64,000 nt of DNA from Marinicella sediminis (GTDB lineage Bacteria; Pseudomonadota; Gammaproteobacteria; Xanthomonadales; Marinicellaceae). The position numbers and the translations under genes were made by a program. The stretch spans positions 124,001 through 188,000 of the forward strand of contig NZ_MVBD01000008.1 of NCBI RefSeq assembly GCF_002000055.1. Direction: 5' to 3'. The notes beneath the pieces were generated by a model. The model searched no databases and was not told the DNA's origin. It saw only the letters and a program-made list of their open reading frames with translations. Shown here one piece after another: positions 36,195 through 45,069 of this stretch. Numbering within the stretch: position 1 is the stretch's first letter; each line of letters begins with the position of its first letter.

Positions 36195-36812
36195 TTGACC
36201 GGCTACCTCAGTTTTTTTATCACATCCGTGCTGCTGGCACTGACTCCCGGTCCTGACGTTTTACTGGTGGTTGCGATTGCCGCCAAAGAAGGTTTTACCA
36301 AAGCCCTGCAACTGACTCTGGGATTGGCCAGCGGTGTCATTGTTCACACCACGCTGATTATCCTGGGTTTCTCTGCGATGATTTCTGCCAGTCCATTGGC
36401 AATGAAGCTGATTGCGCTTTTTGGCGCTGGTTACCTGATTTACCTGGCGTGGTTGACCTGGCGGCATCGTCATGACCATCTACAGCTGGCAGAAGACCGC
36501 CCATTTCCTGGTTCATATTACTGGCGTGGGGTGATCATGAACATTTCTAACCCCAAAGTGTTGTTGTTTTTTCTGGCTTTATTCCCACAATTTGCTGTCT
36601 TGGATGAGCCGGGTTATCACCTGCGCATTGCAGTCCTGGGTGGTTTGTTCATCCTCGCCACATTAATGGTGTTCGGTGGCCTGGCCTGGGTGATGGCCCG
36701 CACCACGCAAAACATCATGCAAAAACCAGGCTTCAAACTCACCATGGACTGGATTACCATGGGTATCTTTGTGCTGCTCGCAGGGCTGTTGGTTTACTCG
36801 GTGGTGAGGTGA
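36195..36812 (+). CDS. LysE-family amino acid exporter
   Basis: The 205-residue protein has about six hydrophobic helices and the LysE/RhtB opening 'LALTPGPDVLLVVAIAAKEG', plus 'WRGVIMNISNPKVLLFFLALFPQF'. Members export amino acids or homoserine lactones. The likely start is TTG 36195 because the family begins a few residues before the TPGPD motif. It overlaps the next gene by four bases. Confidence 0.9.
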   Translation: MTGYLSFFITSVLLALTPGPDVLLVVAIAAKEGFTKALQLTLGLASGVIVHTTLIILGFSAMISASPLAMKLIALFGAGYLIYLAWLTWRHRHDHLQLAEDRPFPGSYYWRGVIMNISNPKVLLFFLALFPQFAVLDEPGYHLRIAVLGGLFILATLMVFGGLAWVMARTTQNIMQKPGFKLTMDWITMGIFVLLAGLLVYSVVR

Positions 36813-37420
36813 CTGTAGTGCATTTTAAGCCCGGCGTGAGCAGCTCATTGGTTAGACCGATGTTGTTGATGTCGTTGCTTTTATGGAATCATTCACTGCC
36901 TGCTGCCGATGACGCATTCGCTCATGATCATCAGACCATTGAGCATCAGGGCATCCAGCTCATTGGTACCACCCGTTTTACCGGGCAGGTTCAATCGTGC
37001 CTGGATTTGCTGGCAGAAAAAACACCAGAAGACCTGGCATTTATCCAGCAATACATTGGGGTAATCAAACAACATAAGAAAAGTGGTATGGTGGCCTGGG
37101 CCAATCCACCCCGTTATGAAATGAGCGCTAAAACAGCCTTTTACTCAATCACCTGGTGTGCCAGCACGATCGCCCATGATGCGATGCATTCCAGGCTGTA
37201 TCAAAAATACCGACATGTGCAGAAGGGACAGTTATTGCATAAGCTGTGGGCCGGTTTCAAGGCTGAATCACGAGCCATTCATTTCCAGACACAGGTGGCC
37301 AAACGGTTAAGCGCGCCCGAAGAGGAGTTGCACTACCTCAGGAACCTGAAAGGTACCCATTCAGATCTGGATGGTGACAGAAAACTGACCAACAAAGATT
37401 ATCAAAAACGCGATTGGTGA
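36809..37420 (+). CDS. Secreted or membrane-anchored hypothetical with HDAMH motif
   Basis: The 203-residue product starts at GTG 36809 (overlap GTGA with the LysE stop) and has a signal-like segment (about 16-32). The region 'TWCASTIAHDAMHSRLYQKY' holds an HxxxH pair followed by 'AESRAIHFQ', which recalls a zinc metallopeptidase layout, but the pattern is not a standard HExxH. The C-terminal 'LDGDRKLTNKDYQKRDW' looks like an EF-hand-like acidic loop. I do not recognise a named family. Confidence 0.65.
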   Translation: MTVVHFKPGVSSSLVRPMLLMSLLLWNHSLPAADDAFAHDHQTIEHQGIQLIGTTRFTGQVQSCLDLLAEKTPEDLAFIQQYIGVIKQHKKSGMVAWANPPRYEMSAKTAFYSITWCASTIAHDAMHSRLYQKYRHVQKGQLLHKLWAGFKAESRAIHFQTQVAKRLSAPEEELHYLRNLKGTHSDLDGDRKLTNKDYQKRDW

Positions 37421-37425
37421 ATCTG

Positions 37426-39180
37426 TCAAACCTGACCAGTCTGAATGTGCCACAATTGCTGATAGCGCCCTTGCAGTTGTAACAGCTTTGAATGGGTGCC
37501 TGATTCAACAATTTGACCGTGATCCAGCACATGAATCTGATCGGCATGGACCACCGTTGACAGGCGATGAGCGATCAGGATGATGGTTCGCCCGGCAGCA
37601 ATTTTTTTCAATGACTTTTGAATGGCCGCTTCGGTCTCGTTGTCCACGGCCGATGTGGCTTCGTCGAGGATCAGAATTGGCGGGTTTTTCAGCAGCGCTC
37701 TGGCCAGAGCGATGCGTTGAATCTGACCGCCTGACAGTTTGACCCCTTGCTCGCCCACCAGTGTCTGATAACCCTGGTCCAGCCGGGCAATGAAGTCATC
37801 GGCTTCAGCCAATTGTGCGGCTTCTCTGACCTGAGTTTCAGAGGCATTGTCATTGCCATAGCGGATGTTGTCATAAATGCTGGCATTGAACAGGAAAGTG
37901 CTTTGTGAGACCAGTCCAATCTGTGAGCGTAGGGTGGTGATGCTGATGTCTTCGATCGACCGACCATCCAGGTTGATTTGGCCATTTTGAGCATGGTAAT
38001 AACGCATCAGCAATTTGATGATGGTGCTTTTGCCAGAACCGGTTTGCCCGACAAAGGCCACTGTTTCACCTGCTTTGATGGTCAGGTTGATGTCTTGCAG
38101 GGCAGGTTTTGACTGTGATTCATAGGTAAAAGTGATGTCCCTGAGGTTGATGCTGCCAGAAAGTACGGTGTCTGCTGCCTGATGATGGTCTTTGATGCGG
38201 ATCGGTTCATCCAGCAAACCCAGGATGCGCCTGGCCGAAGCCATACCGCGTTCGTACAAATCCATGGTATTGGCCAGATCGCGGAATGGCCACAGCAGAC
38301 GTTGGGTCAGGAACACCAATACGCCATAGGCTCCGACCGCCAGTTCGCCATTCAAAGTATCCAGACCGCCAATAATGAAGGTGGCCAGAAAACCCGTCAG
38401 TATGGCCATCCTGATCACCGGCGTAAAGGCTGAGCTGATGCGAATGGCCGATTCGTTGGCTGCCACATACTGTTGAGAAATATCGGCGATGCGTTGTTGT
38501 TCATGGTCTTCTTTGGTGAAGCTTTTGATGGTTGCTACACCAGCGATGTTGGTGTTGATCGCTGCGGCAATTTGTCCGGCTTTTTCGCGCACTTCGGCAT
38601 ATCGCGGCTCTGCTTTGCGCTGAAAATAAAAAGCACCAAAGATGATCACCGGAATGGGGGTGAAAGCCAGTAGGGCCAGTTTGGTAGAGATCAGAAAGAA
38701 CACCGCCCCAACTGCCACCACAGACGTGACAACCTGCAGAATGTCATTGGCGCCAATGTTCAGAAAGCGTTCCAGTTGATTGACGTCGTCATTGAGGATT
38801 GCGGTCAGTCGTCCTGTGGACTGATCTTCAAAAAAACGCATGTCCATTTTTTGGATGTGGCCATAACAATCAACCCGGAAGCGGTGTTGGATTTTTTGTG
38901 CCAGCTCACGCCAGTTGCGCAGGTAGAGGTATTGAAAGATGGATTCTCCTGCCCAGATCAGGAAGGTCATCACACCCAACAGGTATAACTGTTGTTTGGG
39001 GTCGGTGATACCCAGGGCTGCAACAAAGGAGTCTTCCTGGTTGATCACCACATCAATGGCAATGCCAATCAATATCTCAGGAGCTATGTCAAACAGCTTG
39101 TTGACCACTGAGCAAATGCTGGCCCAAATGGCTTGTCCCTTGAATCCTTTACCGTATGAGAGTACTTTGAATAGGGTCAT
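37426..39180 (-). CDS. ABC exporter, fused permease and ATPase (MsbA/MdlB-like)
   Basis: The 584-residue half-transporter has six transmembrane helices (about 15-320) and a nucleotide-binding domain with Walker A 'GQTGSGKST' (about 376-384), Q-loop 'LVSQSTFLFN', signature 'LSGGQIQRIALARAL', Walker B 'ILILDEATSAVD' and H-loop 'IAHRLS'. It should work as a homodimer at the inner membrane. Lipid or drug export is possible; the substrate cannot be told. It lies nine bases downstream of the DUF3301 gene and is convergent with the HDAMH gene. Confidence 0.92.
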   Translation of the reverse strand: MTLFKVLSYGKGFKGQAIWASICSVVNKLFDIAPEILIGIAIDVVINQEDSFVAALGITDPKQQLYLLGVMTFLIWAGESIFQYLYLRNWRELAQKIQHRFRVDCYGHIQKMDMRFFEDQSTGRLTAILNDDVNQLERFLNIGANDILQVVTSVVAVGAVFFLISTKLALLAFTPIPVIIFGAFYFQRKAEPRYAEVREKAGQIAAAINTNIAGVATIKSFTKEDHEQQRIADISQQYVAANESAIRISSAFTPVIRMAILTGFLATFIIGGLDTLNGELAVGAYGVLVFLTQRLLWPFRDLANTMDLYERGMASARRILGLLDEPIRIKDHHQAADTVLSGSINLRDITFTYESQSKPALQDINLTIKAGETVAFVGQTGSGKSTIIKLLMRYYHAQNGQINLDGRSIEDISITTLRSQIGLVSQSTFLFNASIYDNIRYGNDNASETQVREAAQLAEADDFIARLDQGYQTLVGEQGVKLSGGQIQRIALARALLKNPPILILDEATSAVDNETEAAIQKSLKKIAAGRTIILIAHRLSTVVHADQIHVLDHGQIVESGTHSKLLQLQGRYQQLWHIQTGQV

Positions 39181-39189
39181 TGATGACAG

Positions 39190-39519
39190 TTATGATTTGA
39201 TGAAATTGAAGGTTTGAATTTCATTGTCACGAAAATATTTGATTTCAGTGACCACCCCGCCATGATGAGTGATGGTGCCCCGATAGCGCCTGGCATCGGG
39301 GTCGGAGAACTCAAATTGAAACTCTCTGAACAGTGACAGCTTGCCTCTTCTGGACTTGATCCTGAGGCGGACCTGAATCAGCGAGTCATCCAAAAAAGCC
39401 CAGCCTTTTTGTTGTGTCAGTTTTTTACCGGTCAGCCTGCAGATGTCCAGTGCACTGGTTTGGTTGTGCCAGTAATAGCCGATCAGGCCCATGATCATGA
39501 GGAGGGTCAGTTCTGTCAT
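39190..39519 (-). CDS. DUF3301 small membrane protein
   Basis: From ATG 39519 the 109-residue protein has one N-terminal hydrophobic helix and then the DUF3301 pattern: 'ICRLTGKKLTQQKGWAFLDDSL', 'VRLRIKSRRGKLSLFREFQFEF' and 'RRYRGTITHHGG', each a short fragment. Function is unknown. A TTG at 39549 is an alternative start. It precedes the ABC exporter by nine bases, so they form an operon. Confidence 0.85.
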   Translation of the reverse strand: MTELTLLMIMGLIGYYWHNQTSALDICRLTGKKLTQQKGWAFLDDSLIQVRLRIKSRRGKLSLFREFQFEFSDPDARRYRGTITHHGGVVTEIKYFRDNEIQTFNFIKS

Positions 39520-39653
39520 TGCTGTTAAAAATGGAAGTGAGGTGACCAATTATCTGAAAGAGGTGATTATATGATGATCCGGCGGTCATTATTCAACCAA
39601 TGATCAGAATATTGTCCCAGATGTTGTCAGTCAGAACCCGCTGATCCTGCCGA

Positions 39654-39683
39654 CTGGCATTTTTAATCATGCACAGGTATAAT
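39654..39683 (+). promoter_or_regulatory. Candidate promoter upstream of a short hairpin and ppnN
   Basis: CTGGCA (39654-39659), an 18-base spacer and a perfect TATAAT (39678-39683) point to the right. Transcription would start near 39690, only about 10 bases before a terminator hairpin, which is unusual. The remaining non-coding DNA in 39520-39924 shows no other recognisable element. Confidence 0.45.
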
Positions 39684-39698
39684 ATCAGGCATTCACTG

Positions 39699-39722
39699 AG
39701 CCAGCTTCTATGCTGGCTTTTT
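39699..39722 (+). terminator. Orphan plus-strand terminator between DUF3301 and ppnN
   Basis: AGCCAGC (39699-39705) pairs with GCTGGCT (39712-39718) and is followed by TTTTA. The genes to the left are on the minus strand, so it has no obvious upstream gene. It may end a short RNA or attenuate ppnN. Confidence 0.65.
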
Positions 39723-39924
39723 AGTCAAAATGACATGGCCACTGATTAACATGGCTGGTCAGTCGTTTCCACCTGCTCAAAGGTGGCAAATGGCGGCACG
39801 TGACGTGTCGCGAATTTCTTGATGACTTCATTGTCAGGCAGAAACCACACAGGTTACTGTCAGGATGCTTTGACCCCTCAGGAAAATTCAAAGATTGATA
39901 ATAATAATAAAAAAGGAAAACAAG

Positions 39925-41307
39925 ATGAATAACGAAAATAATTTAAAAGTCATTGAAAAATGCACCATTGCCGCCCGGGGCGGTATGACCCTGTTGTCGC
40001 AGGAAGAAGTGAACATGATGATGGAAGTCGGTAAAGGCGGCGTTCATGAACTGTTCCGGAAATGCTGTCTGGCTGTACTTAATTGTGATGCCAAGGAAGA
40101 CGACGCGATGGCTGTTTTAGAGCGCTATCCGGATTTTGATGTCACCCTCATTCCACGTGAAAGGGGCATCCACTTGCGCTTCGTCAATGCCCCTGCACAG
40201 GCTTTTGTTGATGGCAAGATGATTTCAGGTATCCGTGACTCGATCTTTTCCGTGTTGCGTGACATTGTGTTTCAAAGCACCGAAAAAGGGGAAGGTCATT
40301 ACAACCTTGAAGAGTCATTTGACATCACCAACTTTGTGTTTGAAATATTGCGCCGTGGCGAAGTTCACCAGTATGGTGCTGAACCGAATCTGGTGGTTTG
40401 CTGGGGAGGGCATTCCATCAATCGTGATGAATATCAATACACCAAGGACATTGGCTATCAGTTGGGGTTACGTGGGGCTCACATTTGTACCGGTTGTGGT
40501 ACAGGGGCCATGAAAGGGCCAATGAAAGGTGCCACCGTGGGTCATTCCAAACAACGGATCAAAGACGGTCGTTATATTGGCTTGACTGAACCGGGTATCA
40601 TTGCTGCTGAAGCACCCAATCCAATCGTCAACCACCTGGTGATCATGCCGGACATTGAGAAACGCCTGGAGGCTTTTGTCCGTTTAGGTCATGGTATCAT
40701 CGTATTTCCTGGTGGTGTGGGTACGGCCGAAGAAATTCTGTACCTGATTGGTATCTTGTCACACGAGAAAAACAAAGGCGTGCCTTTCCCGTTCATCATG
40801 ACCGGGCCTAAAGAGTCGGCTGAATACTTTCACAAGATTGATGAATTCATTCGTTTCGCCCTGGGTGATGAAGTGGCTGATATGTACGAAATCATCATCG
40901 ATGATCCGGAAGAAGTGGCCGTGAGAATGATGGCTGGTATGGATGCGGTTAAACTGTATCGAACGAAAAACAGAATCAGCTATTACTTTAACTGGGGATT
41001 GCACATTGACAGTTCATTCCAGTTTCCGTTTATCCCTTCTCATGAAAACATGGCCTCTTTGGCGTTATACAAAGACCGCCCTGTTGAAGAGTTGTCAGCA
41101 TCTTTACGACGCGCTTTTTCAGGCATCGTGGCTGGAAATGTCAAGGAATATGGCGTACAGCAAATCAGAGAACATGGGGTCTATAAGATCAAAGGTGATA
41201 AAGACCTGATGGAAAAGCTGGATGATTTATTACAGTCCTTTATTGAACAAAAACGCATGAAACTGCCTGGCAGTACATATGTGCCGGTATTTGAAGTGGT
41301 CAGGTAA
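39925..41307 (+). CDS. ppnN: Pyrimidine/purine nucleotide 5'-monophosphate nucleosidase PpnN (YgdH)
   Basis: The 460-residue protein resembles E. coli PpnN (454). Its LOG-type core has 'GTGAMKGPMKGATVGHSKQR' and the nucleotide loop 'FPGGVGTAEEILYL'. It hydrolyses nucleoside monophosphates to base and ribose-5-phosphate, and in E. coli it is stimulated by (p)ppGpp. A GGA site precedes ATG 39925; ten extra residues from an upstream ATG were left out. A strong bidirectional terminator follows. Confidence 0.95.
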   Translation: MNNENNLKVIEKCTIAARGGMTLLSQEEVNMMMEVGKGGVHELFRKCCLAVLNCDAKEDDAMAVLERYPDFDVTLIPRERGIHLRFVNAPAQAFVDGKMISGIRDSIFSVLRDIVFQSTEKGEGHYNLEESFDITNFVFEILRRGEVHQYGAEPNLVVCWGGHSINRDEYQYTKDIGYQLGLRGAHICTGCGTGAMKGPMKGATVGHSKQRIKDGRYIGLTEPGIIAAEAPNPIVNHLVIMPDIEKRLEAFVRLGHGIIVFPGGVGTAEEILYLIGILSHEKNKGVPFPFIMTGPKESAEYFHKIDEFIRFALGDEVADMYEIIIDDPEEVAVRMMAGMDAVKLYRTKNRISYYFNWGLHIDSSFQFPFIPSHENMASLALYKDRPVEELSASLRRAFSGIVAGNVKEYGVQQIREHGVYKIKGDKDLMEKLDDLLQSFIEQKRMKLPGSTYVPVFEVVR

Positions 41308-41325
41308 TTGACTGTCTGCCGTCCG

Positions 41326-41355
41326 AAAAAAAACCGCCTTAATGGCGGTTTTTTT
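41326..41355. terminator. Bidirectional terminator between ppnN and the DUF748 gene
   Basis: AAACCGCC (41331-41338) and GGCGGTTT (41344-41351) form the stem, with an A-run to the left and a T-run to the right, so it can end transcripts on both strands. Confidence 0.9.
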
Positions 41356-41383
41356 GCTTTTTGAGGATGCCTCAGGAGCGGTT

Positions 41384-44104
41384 TCATTGACTGACGCCCA
41401 GTTTGACCAGAGATATACTCAGTTCTGAGGGTACAAGCTGTTCTGTGAAAATTCGCTCAGCGGCAATGTTGTGCTGATGAACCAACTGGTTTTTGATGGC
41501 CAGAACCCGCTGCCCGTTCAGTGAAGTATGCTGTTCAGGAAGAATGCCCTGACGTTGCAGCAAGGCCTTCCAGATGCTTTGGTGATCGATGGTACCGTTG
41601 GCCTCAAGGTGGGTTTGCAATTCCTCAGGAACCAGCTGTGCTTCCAGCCACTGCTTTGTCAGTTCATCAGTCAGATCCAGTGTCGAGAATGGGGCTTTTT
41701 CCAATAATAAAACCTGCTGTAATCCCAGTTCGTCATATGCCAGATTCGTCATTGGGTTGAGTTGTAGATTCAAATCAGGTTTTTGATGCATGATCGCTGC
41801 AATTTGAGTCAGCTTATGTAGTTCGGCAGGGAGCAATTCTGCCTGGCCGGACTGAAACTGGATGTCACTGAGGTTGGGGTCCGGGTTTGGTATCAATGCA
41901 CCCAAAATTTTGAATGGTGAGGCGACGATGTTGGTGATCAGTTTGAAGATGGCCTTGCCGACCAGGCTGCCATAACTGAACTCCGGGTCATTGAGGTTGC
42001 CAGAAACCGGTAAATCAATGTGCATTTCACCCTGTCCATTGGTCAATAAACTGACAGCCAGTTTCAAAGGCAGGTCAATGGCATCGGGTGAGTCGGTTTT
42101 GTCGCCCAGTTTAAACTGCCGGAAGATCATTTTGTTGTCCCCTTTCAGTTCATGTTGATTGAGCGAATATGCCAATTCGAGATTCAGCTTGCCACCCAAG
42201 ATAGGAAAAGCCACATGTTTTTGGGCATAGGGAGAGAAAGCCAGTAAATCAAGGTCATCTACCCGGATGGTCAGATCGGTGAAAGCTGCGGAACTCAGTG
42301 GATTAATTTGTCCGGCAATTTGAACCGGTGAAAACTGATTGAATCTGCCGGCCAAATCCACATCAGCCCGACTCAAAGTGGCCGAGGACAGTCCGGTGAT
42401 GGCACCGTTCAGACCCGACAAACTGGTGGTCACTGCTGGATTGATGCTTTGATCGATCAATGCCGTTTCAGTGTCTGTGATTTTGATTGTGCCAATTTCA
42501 ATGACCCATGGTGGTTCACTGTTATCCGTGGTTGCCGCCTTATCAGTCTCTGTTGGCGGCTGATTGAGGTTTTGCATGTTGAGGTTTTGGTTGGGGTCTA
42601 TGATCAGGCTGCCACTGGCCTGATCCAGGGTGATCTGATCAATCAGGATTGACCTTTTCCCACTGTCGATGGTGCTGGCAGCCACGTCAAGCGTACCGAT
42701 GTTTGCAATGGATTGCCCCTGGGCATTATTGAGCTGCAATTGACGGAGGGTCCATTGTCCATCCAACATCAGTCCGGTGGCACGGCTGGTCAGTTGATGA
42801 GCGCTGCTCAGGGTGCCGTTTGCCACCGACAAATTCGTTTGTTGCTGCAGCCATGGACTGAATGGTGCCAGCGCCAGTTGGTCTGTTTGCAGTTCGCTGG
42901 TGAAGTCCAATGAATCGTCCAGGGTTTGCACTTCAGCGCTGAGTATGCCGCCAGCTGCCAGTTGCCATTCGCTGTTGGTGGAGATGACCTGATTGGTGTT
43001 GTTGAGGTTAGTCAGTTTGAGGTGATTCAGTTGTCCAAGCAGCTGACCATTCACTGAACGGTCAGTGAAACTGACTGGCCAGTTTTCCAGGGTGATGTGA
43101 GCAACGTGCACTTTCCATGGATCTGTCGATTGAGTTGACGCTTTTTCGGCAGTGGGCAACATCATTGGCCAATAGAGTTGCCAGTCCGCCTGATCACTGA
43201 GCAGCTGTTGCAGTTCAATGGTTCGTTCATTGGCATCAATTCGCAGGCCTTCCCAATTGGCCTGCAGTTGGTTGACGGCTGCGTTGTCTGCCCAGGCAAT
43301 TTGCCAGTCAGTCCAATGCGCCTTATCTATGCTCAGGACTGGTAAAGCATCAAGCGACCATTGTAACTGGCCGGAAGCCGAGAGTGACCCTTGTTCAGTG
43401 GTCATTTCCAATGACTCAGGCAGCAATTGAAGCAGGGTAGATGATTGCCAGTTGGTCAACTCCAATGCTGTGTTGATGATGGCCTGGGGATGGTTGTAAA
43501 GACCGGTCAGTTGTAGTTTTTCATCATGTTGAGTGATGATGGTTGCACTGAAAGCGGTGTCTATGTCATTCGGGTTGAGTTGTTCGTGAGACAATTCGAG
43601 CTGTTTGATGTTGAGGGCAAAATCCTGTCTGACCTGACCGGCTTCAAGGGCCATTGATCCGCCGTTGATTTGAATGTTGGCGATGGCGTAATTGGGTGCT
43701 GATGATTCTTCAGTAGCAGACTCCGGTAAAGTGAAATATGGTGTCAACAACCCTCCTTCAGGCGCCGTTTTGATGGTCAGTCTGGGTTGTGAAAGGAGCA
43801 GTTCAGAAATGCGCCACTGGCCACTCACCAAGTATAAGGGGTCAAAATTAATGCGCAGTTTGCTGGCTTGAAACCAGTTTTTCTGGCGGCCATCAATCAC
43901 TTCTATGTTGTGCAGTTCAGTGACAAAAGTCAAAGGGTTGAAATGCACTTCATTCACTTTTGCGGTCATTCCCAGTTGTTGTTTCAGTTGCTGGCTGAAT
44001 TGCTCAGAGATGATTCCGGGAACATAAAAAAAACCCAGCAGCAGGTAGCTGAGAATCATCAATGCCAGCCAAAAACGTTTGTGATGGTGTATTTTTTTCG
44101 TCAT
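41384..44104 (-). CDS. DUF748 (AsmA-like) envelope protein
   Basis: The 906-residue protein has one N-terminal transmembrane anchor (about 10-30) and a long beta-rich periplasmic part with the DUF748 pattern: 'FNPLTFVTELHNIEVID', 'LLSQPRLTIKTAPEG', 'LALAPFSPWLQQ', 'VDDLDLLAFSPYAQKH' and 'PVSGNLNDPEFSYGSLVGKA'. This is the AsmA-like family implicated in lipid transport or envelope integrity. It is 17 bases from the WYL regulator gene, probably in the aacS-WYL-DUF748 operon. Confidence 0.88.
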   Translation of the reverse strand: MTKKIHHHKRFWLALMILSYLLLGFFYVPGIISEQFSQQLKQQLGMTAKVNEVHFNPLTFVTELHNIEVIDGRQKNWFQASKLRINFDPLYLVSGQWRISELLLSQPRLTIKTAPEGGLLTPYFTLPESATEESSAPNYAIANIQINGGSMALEAGQVRQDFALNIKQLELSHEQLNPNDIDTAFSATIITQHDEKLQLTGLYNHPQAIINTALELTNWQSSTLLQLLPESLEMTTEQGSLSASGQLQWSLDALPVLSIDKAHWTDWQIAWADNAAVNQLQANWEGLRIDANERTIELQQLLSDQADWQLYWPMMLPTAEKASTQSTDPWKVHVAHITLENWPVSFTDRSVNGQLLGQLNHLKLTNLNNTNQVISTNSEWQLAAGGILSAEVQTLDDSLDFTSELQTDQLALAPFSPWLQQQTNLSVANGTLSSAHQLTSRATGLMLDGQWTLRQLQLNNAQGQSIANIGTLDVAASTIDSGKRSILIDQITLDQASGSLIIDPNQNLNMQNLNQPPTETDKAATTDNSEPPWVIEIGTIKITDTETALIDQSINPAVTTSLSGLNGAITGLSSATLSRADVDLAGRFNQFSPVQIAGQINPLSSAAFTDLTIRVDDLDLLAFSPYAQKHVAFPILGGKLNLELAYSLNQHELKGDNKMIFRQFKLGDKTDSPDAIDLPLKLAVSLLTNGQGEMHIDLPVSGNLNDPEFSYGSLVGKAIFKLITNIVASPFKILGALIPNPDPNLSDIQFQSGQAELLPAELHKLTQIAAIMHQKPDLNLQLNPMTNLAYDELGLQQVLLLEKAPFSTLDLTDELTKQWLEAQLVPEELQTHLEANGTIDHQSIWKALLQRQGILPEQHTSLNGQRVLAIKNQLVHQHNIAAERIFTEQLVPSELSISLVKLGVSQ

Positions 44105-44121
44105 GCGTACCGTTTCAATGA

Positions 44122-45069
44122 TCAGTCATAAACTGACTGTATGTCCCTGAGTTGTGTTTTAAACTGTTTCCTCAGTGATTCCGGAGCCAACACTTGTGCG
44201 GCTGGCCCCAAACGCATCACATCGGCAATCAGTTCCCTGTTGTCATTGTAAGGGATGTGCAGCAGGATGTGTGAGCCATCCAGTTTTTCCATGTGTTGCT
44301 GTGAATGCCAGTGTTCAAACACTGTCCATGGTGCCATGTCTGTGTTGATTTTGATTTCGGCTGTGTGTTTCATCGGACCTGAAAAAATACCGTAACTGTC
44401 GGCATAGTGGGCCCTTAATTCAGCGGTGCTCACTTCCCTGGCTTGTTCCACGTCGATACTGATGTGTTGGATTTGCTCCAGCGCAAACAAACGGATGTCA
44501 TCGCGCAAATGGCACCAGGCATCGAGATACCAGGCGTTGCGGTAACTGGTCAGCCGCAAAGGAGAAACCAATCTTTCGGTGTGTTCTTGCTGTTGCCGGT
44601 TTTGATAGCTGATGTTGAGTTTTTTTTGTTGTTGTAAGCCAGTCATCACCTGCTGAAACACATTGGGGTCCGGCTTTCTCGACAAGGCTGGAATGATTTG
44701 AATCATGCGGCGGTTACGGATGCCTTTTTGTTGCAATACCTTGTCTATGCCATCCAGAATCCGTTGCATGGGTTTTTGCAGTGAGTCAGATTGCAGGTCT
44801 TCCAGTAATTGGGCGGCCATCAGCAGACCCTGGGTTTCTTCGGCATTCAGACGAATACCTGGCAAATCAAATTGCGCTGAGCGATCATAATAAACCCCGT
44901 TCTCATCTGAATTGATGGGTGCGTTGAATTCATCCCGCAAGGTGGCTATGACCCGGTAAACTGTGGCCTGAGAGCATTCCAGACGTTCTTTCAGAGCGTC
45001 CACTGATATGGGTGTGCGGCGTTCTTTAAGGATTTTATCCAGCACATATATGCGGTCTATTTTTTTCAT
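44122..45069 (-). CDS. WYL-domain transcriptional regulator (YafY-like)
   Basis: The 315-residue protein has an N-terminal winged helix-turn-helix (about 1-60, 'ISVDALKERLECSQATVYRVI') and a WYL-type ligand domain with 'LRLTSYRNAWYLDAWCHLRDDIRLFALEQI' in pieces (about 160-200). WYL proteins bind DNA and can sense nucleic acids or nucleotides. Its ATG shares one base with the aacS stop (TGATG), indicating coupled translation, so it may regulate aacS or an unlinked target. Confidence 0.9.
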   Translation of the reverse strand: MKKIDRIYVLDKILKERRTPISVDALKERLECSQATVYRVIATLRDEFNAPINSDENGVYYDRSAQFDLPGIRLNAEETQGLLMAAQLLEDLQSDSLQKPMQRILDGIDKVLQQKGIRNRRMIQIIPALSRKPDPNVFQQVMTGLQQQKKLNISYQNRQQQEHTERLVSPLRLTSYRNAWYLDAWCHLRDDIRLFALEQIQHISIDVEQAREVSTAELRAHYADSYGIFSGPMKHTAEIKINTDMAPWTVFEHWHSQQHMEKLDGSHILLHIPYNDNRELIADVMRLGPAAQVLAPESLRKQFKTQLRDIQSVYD

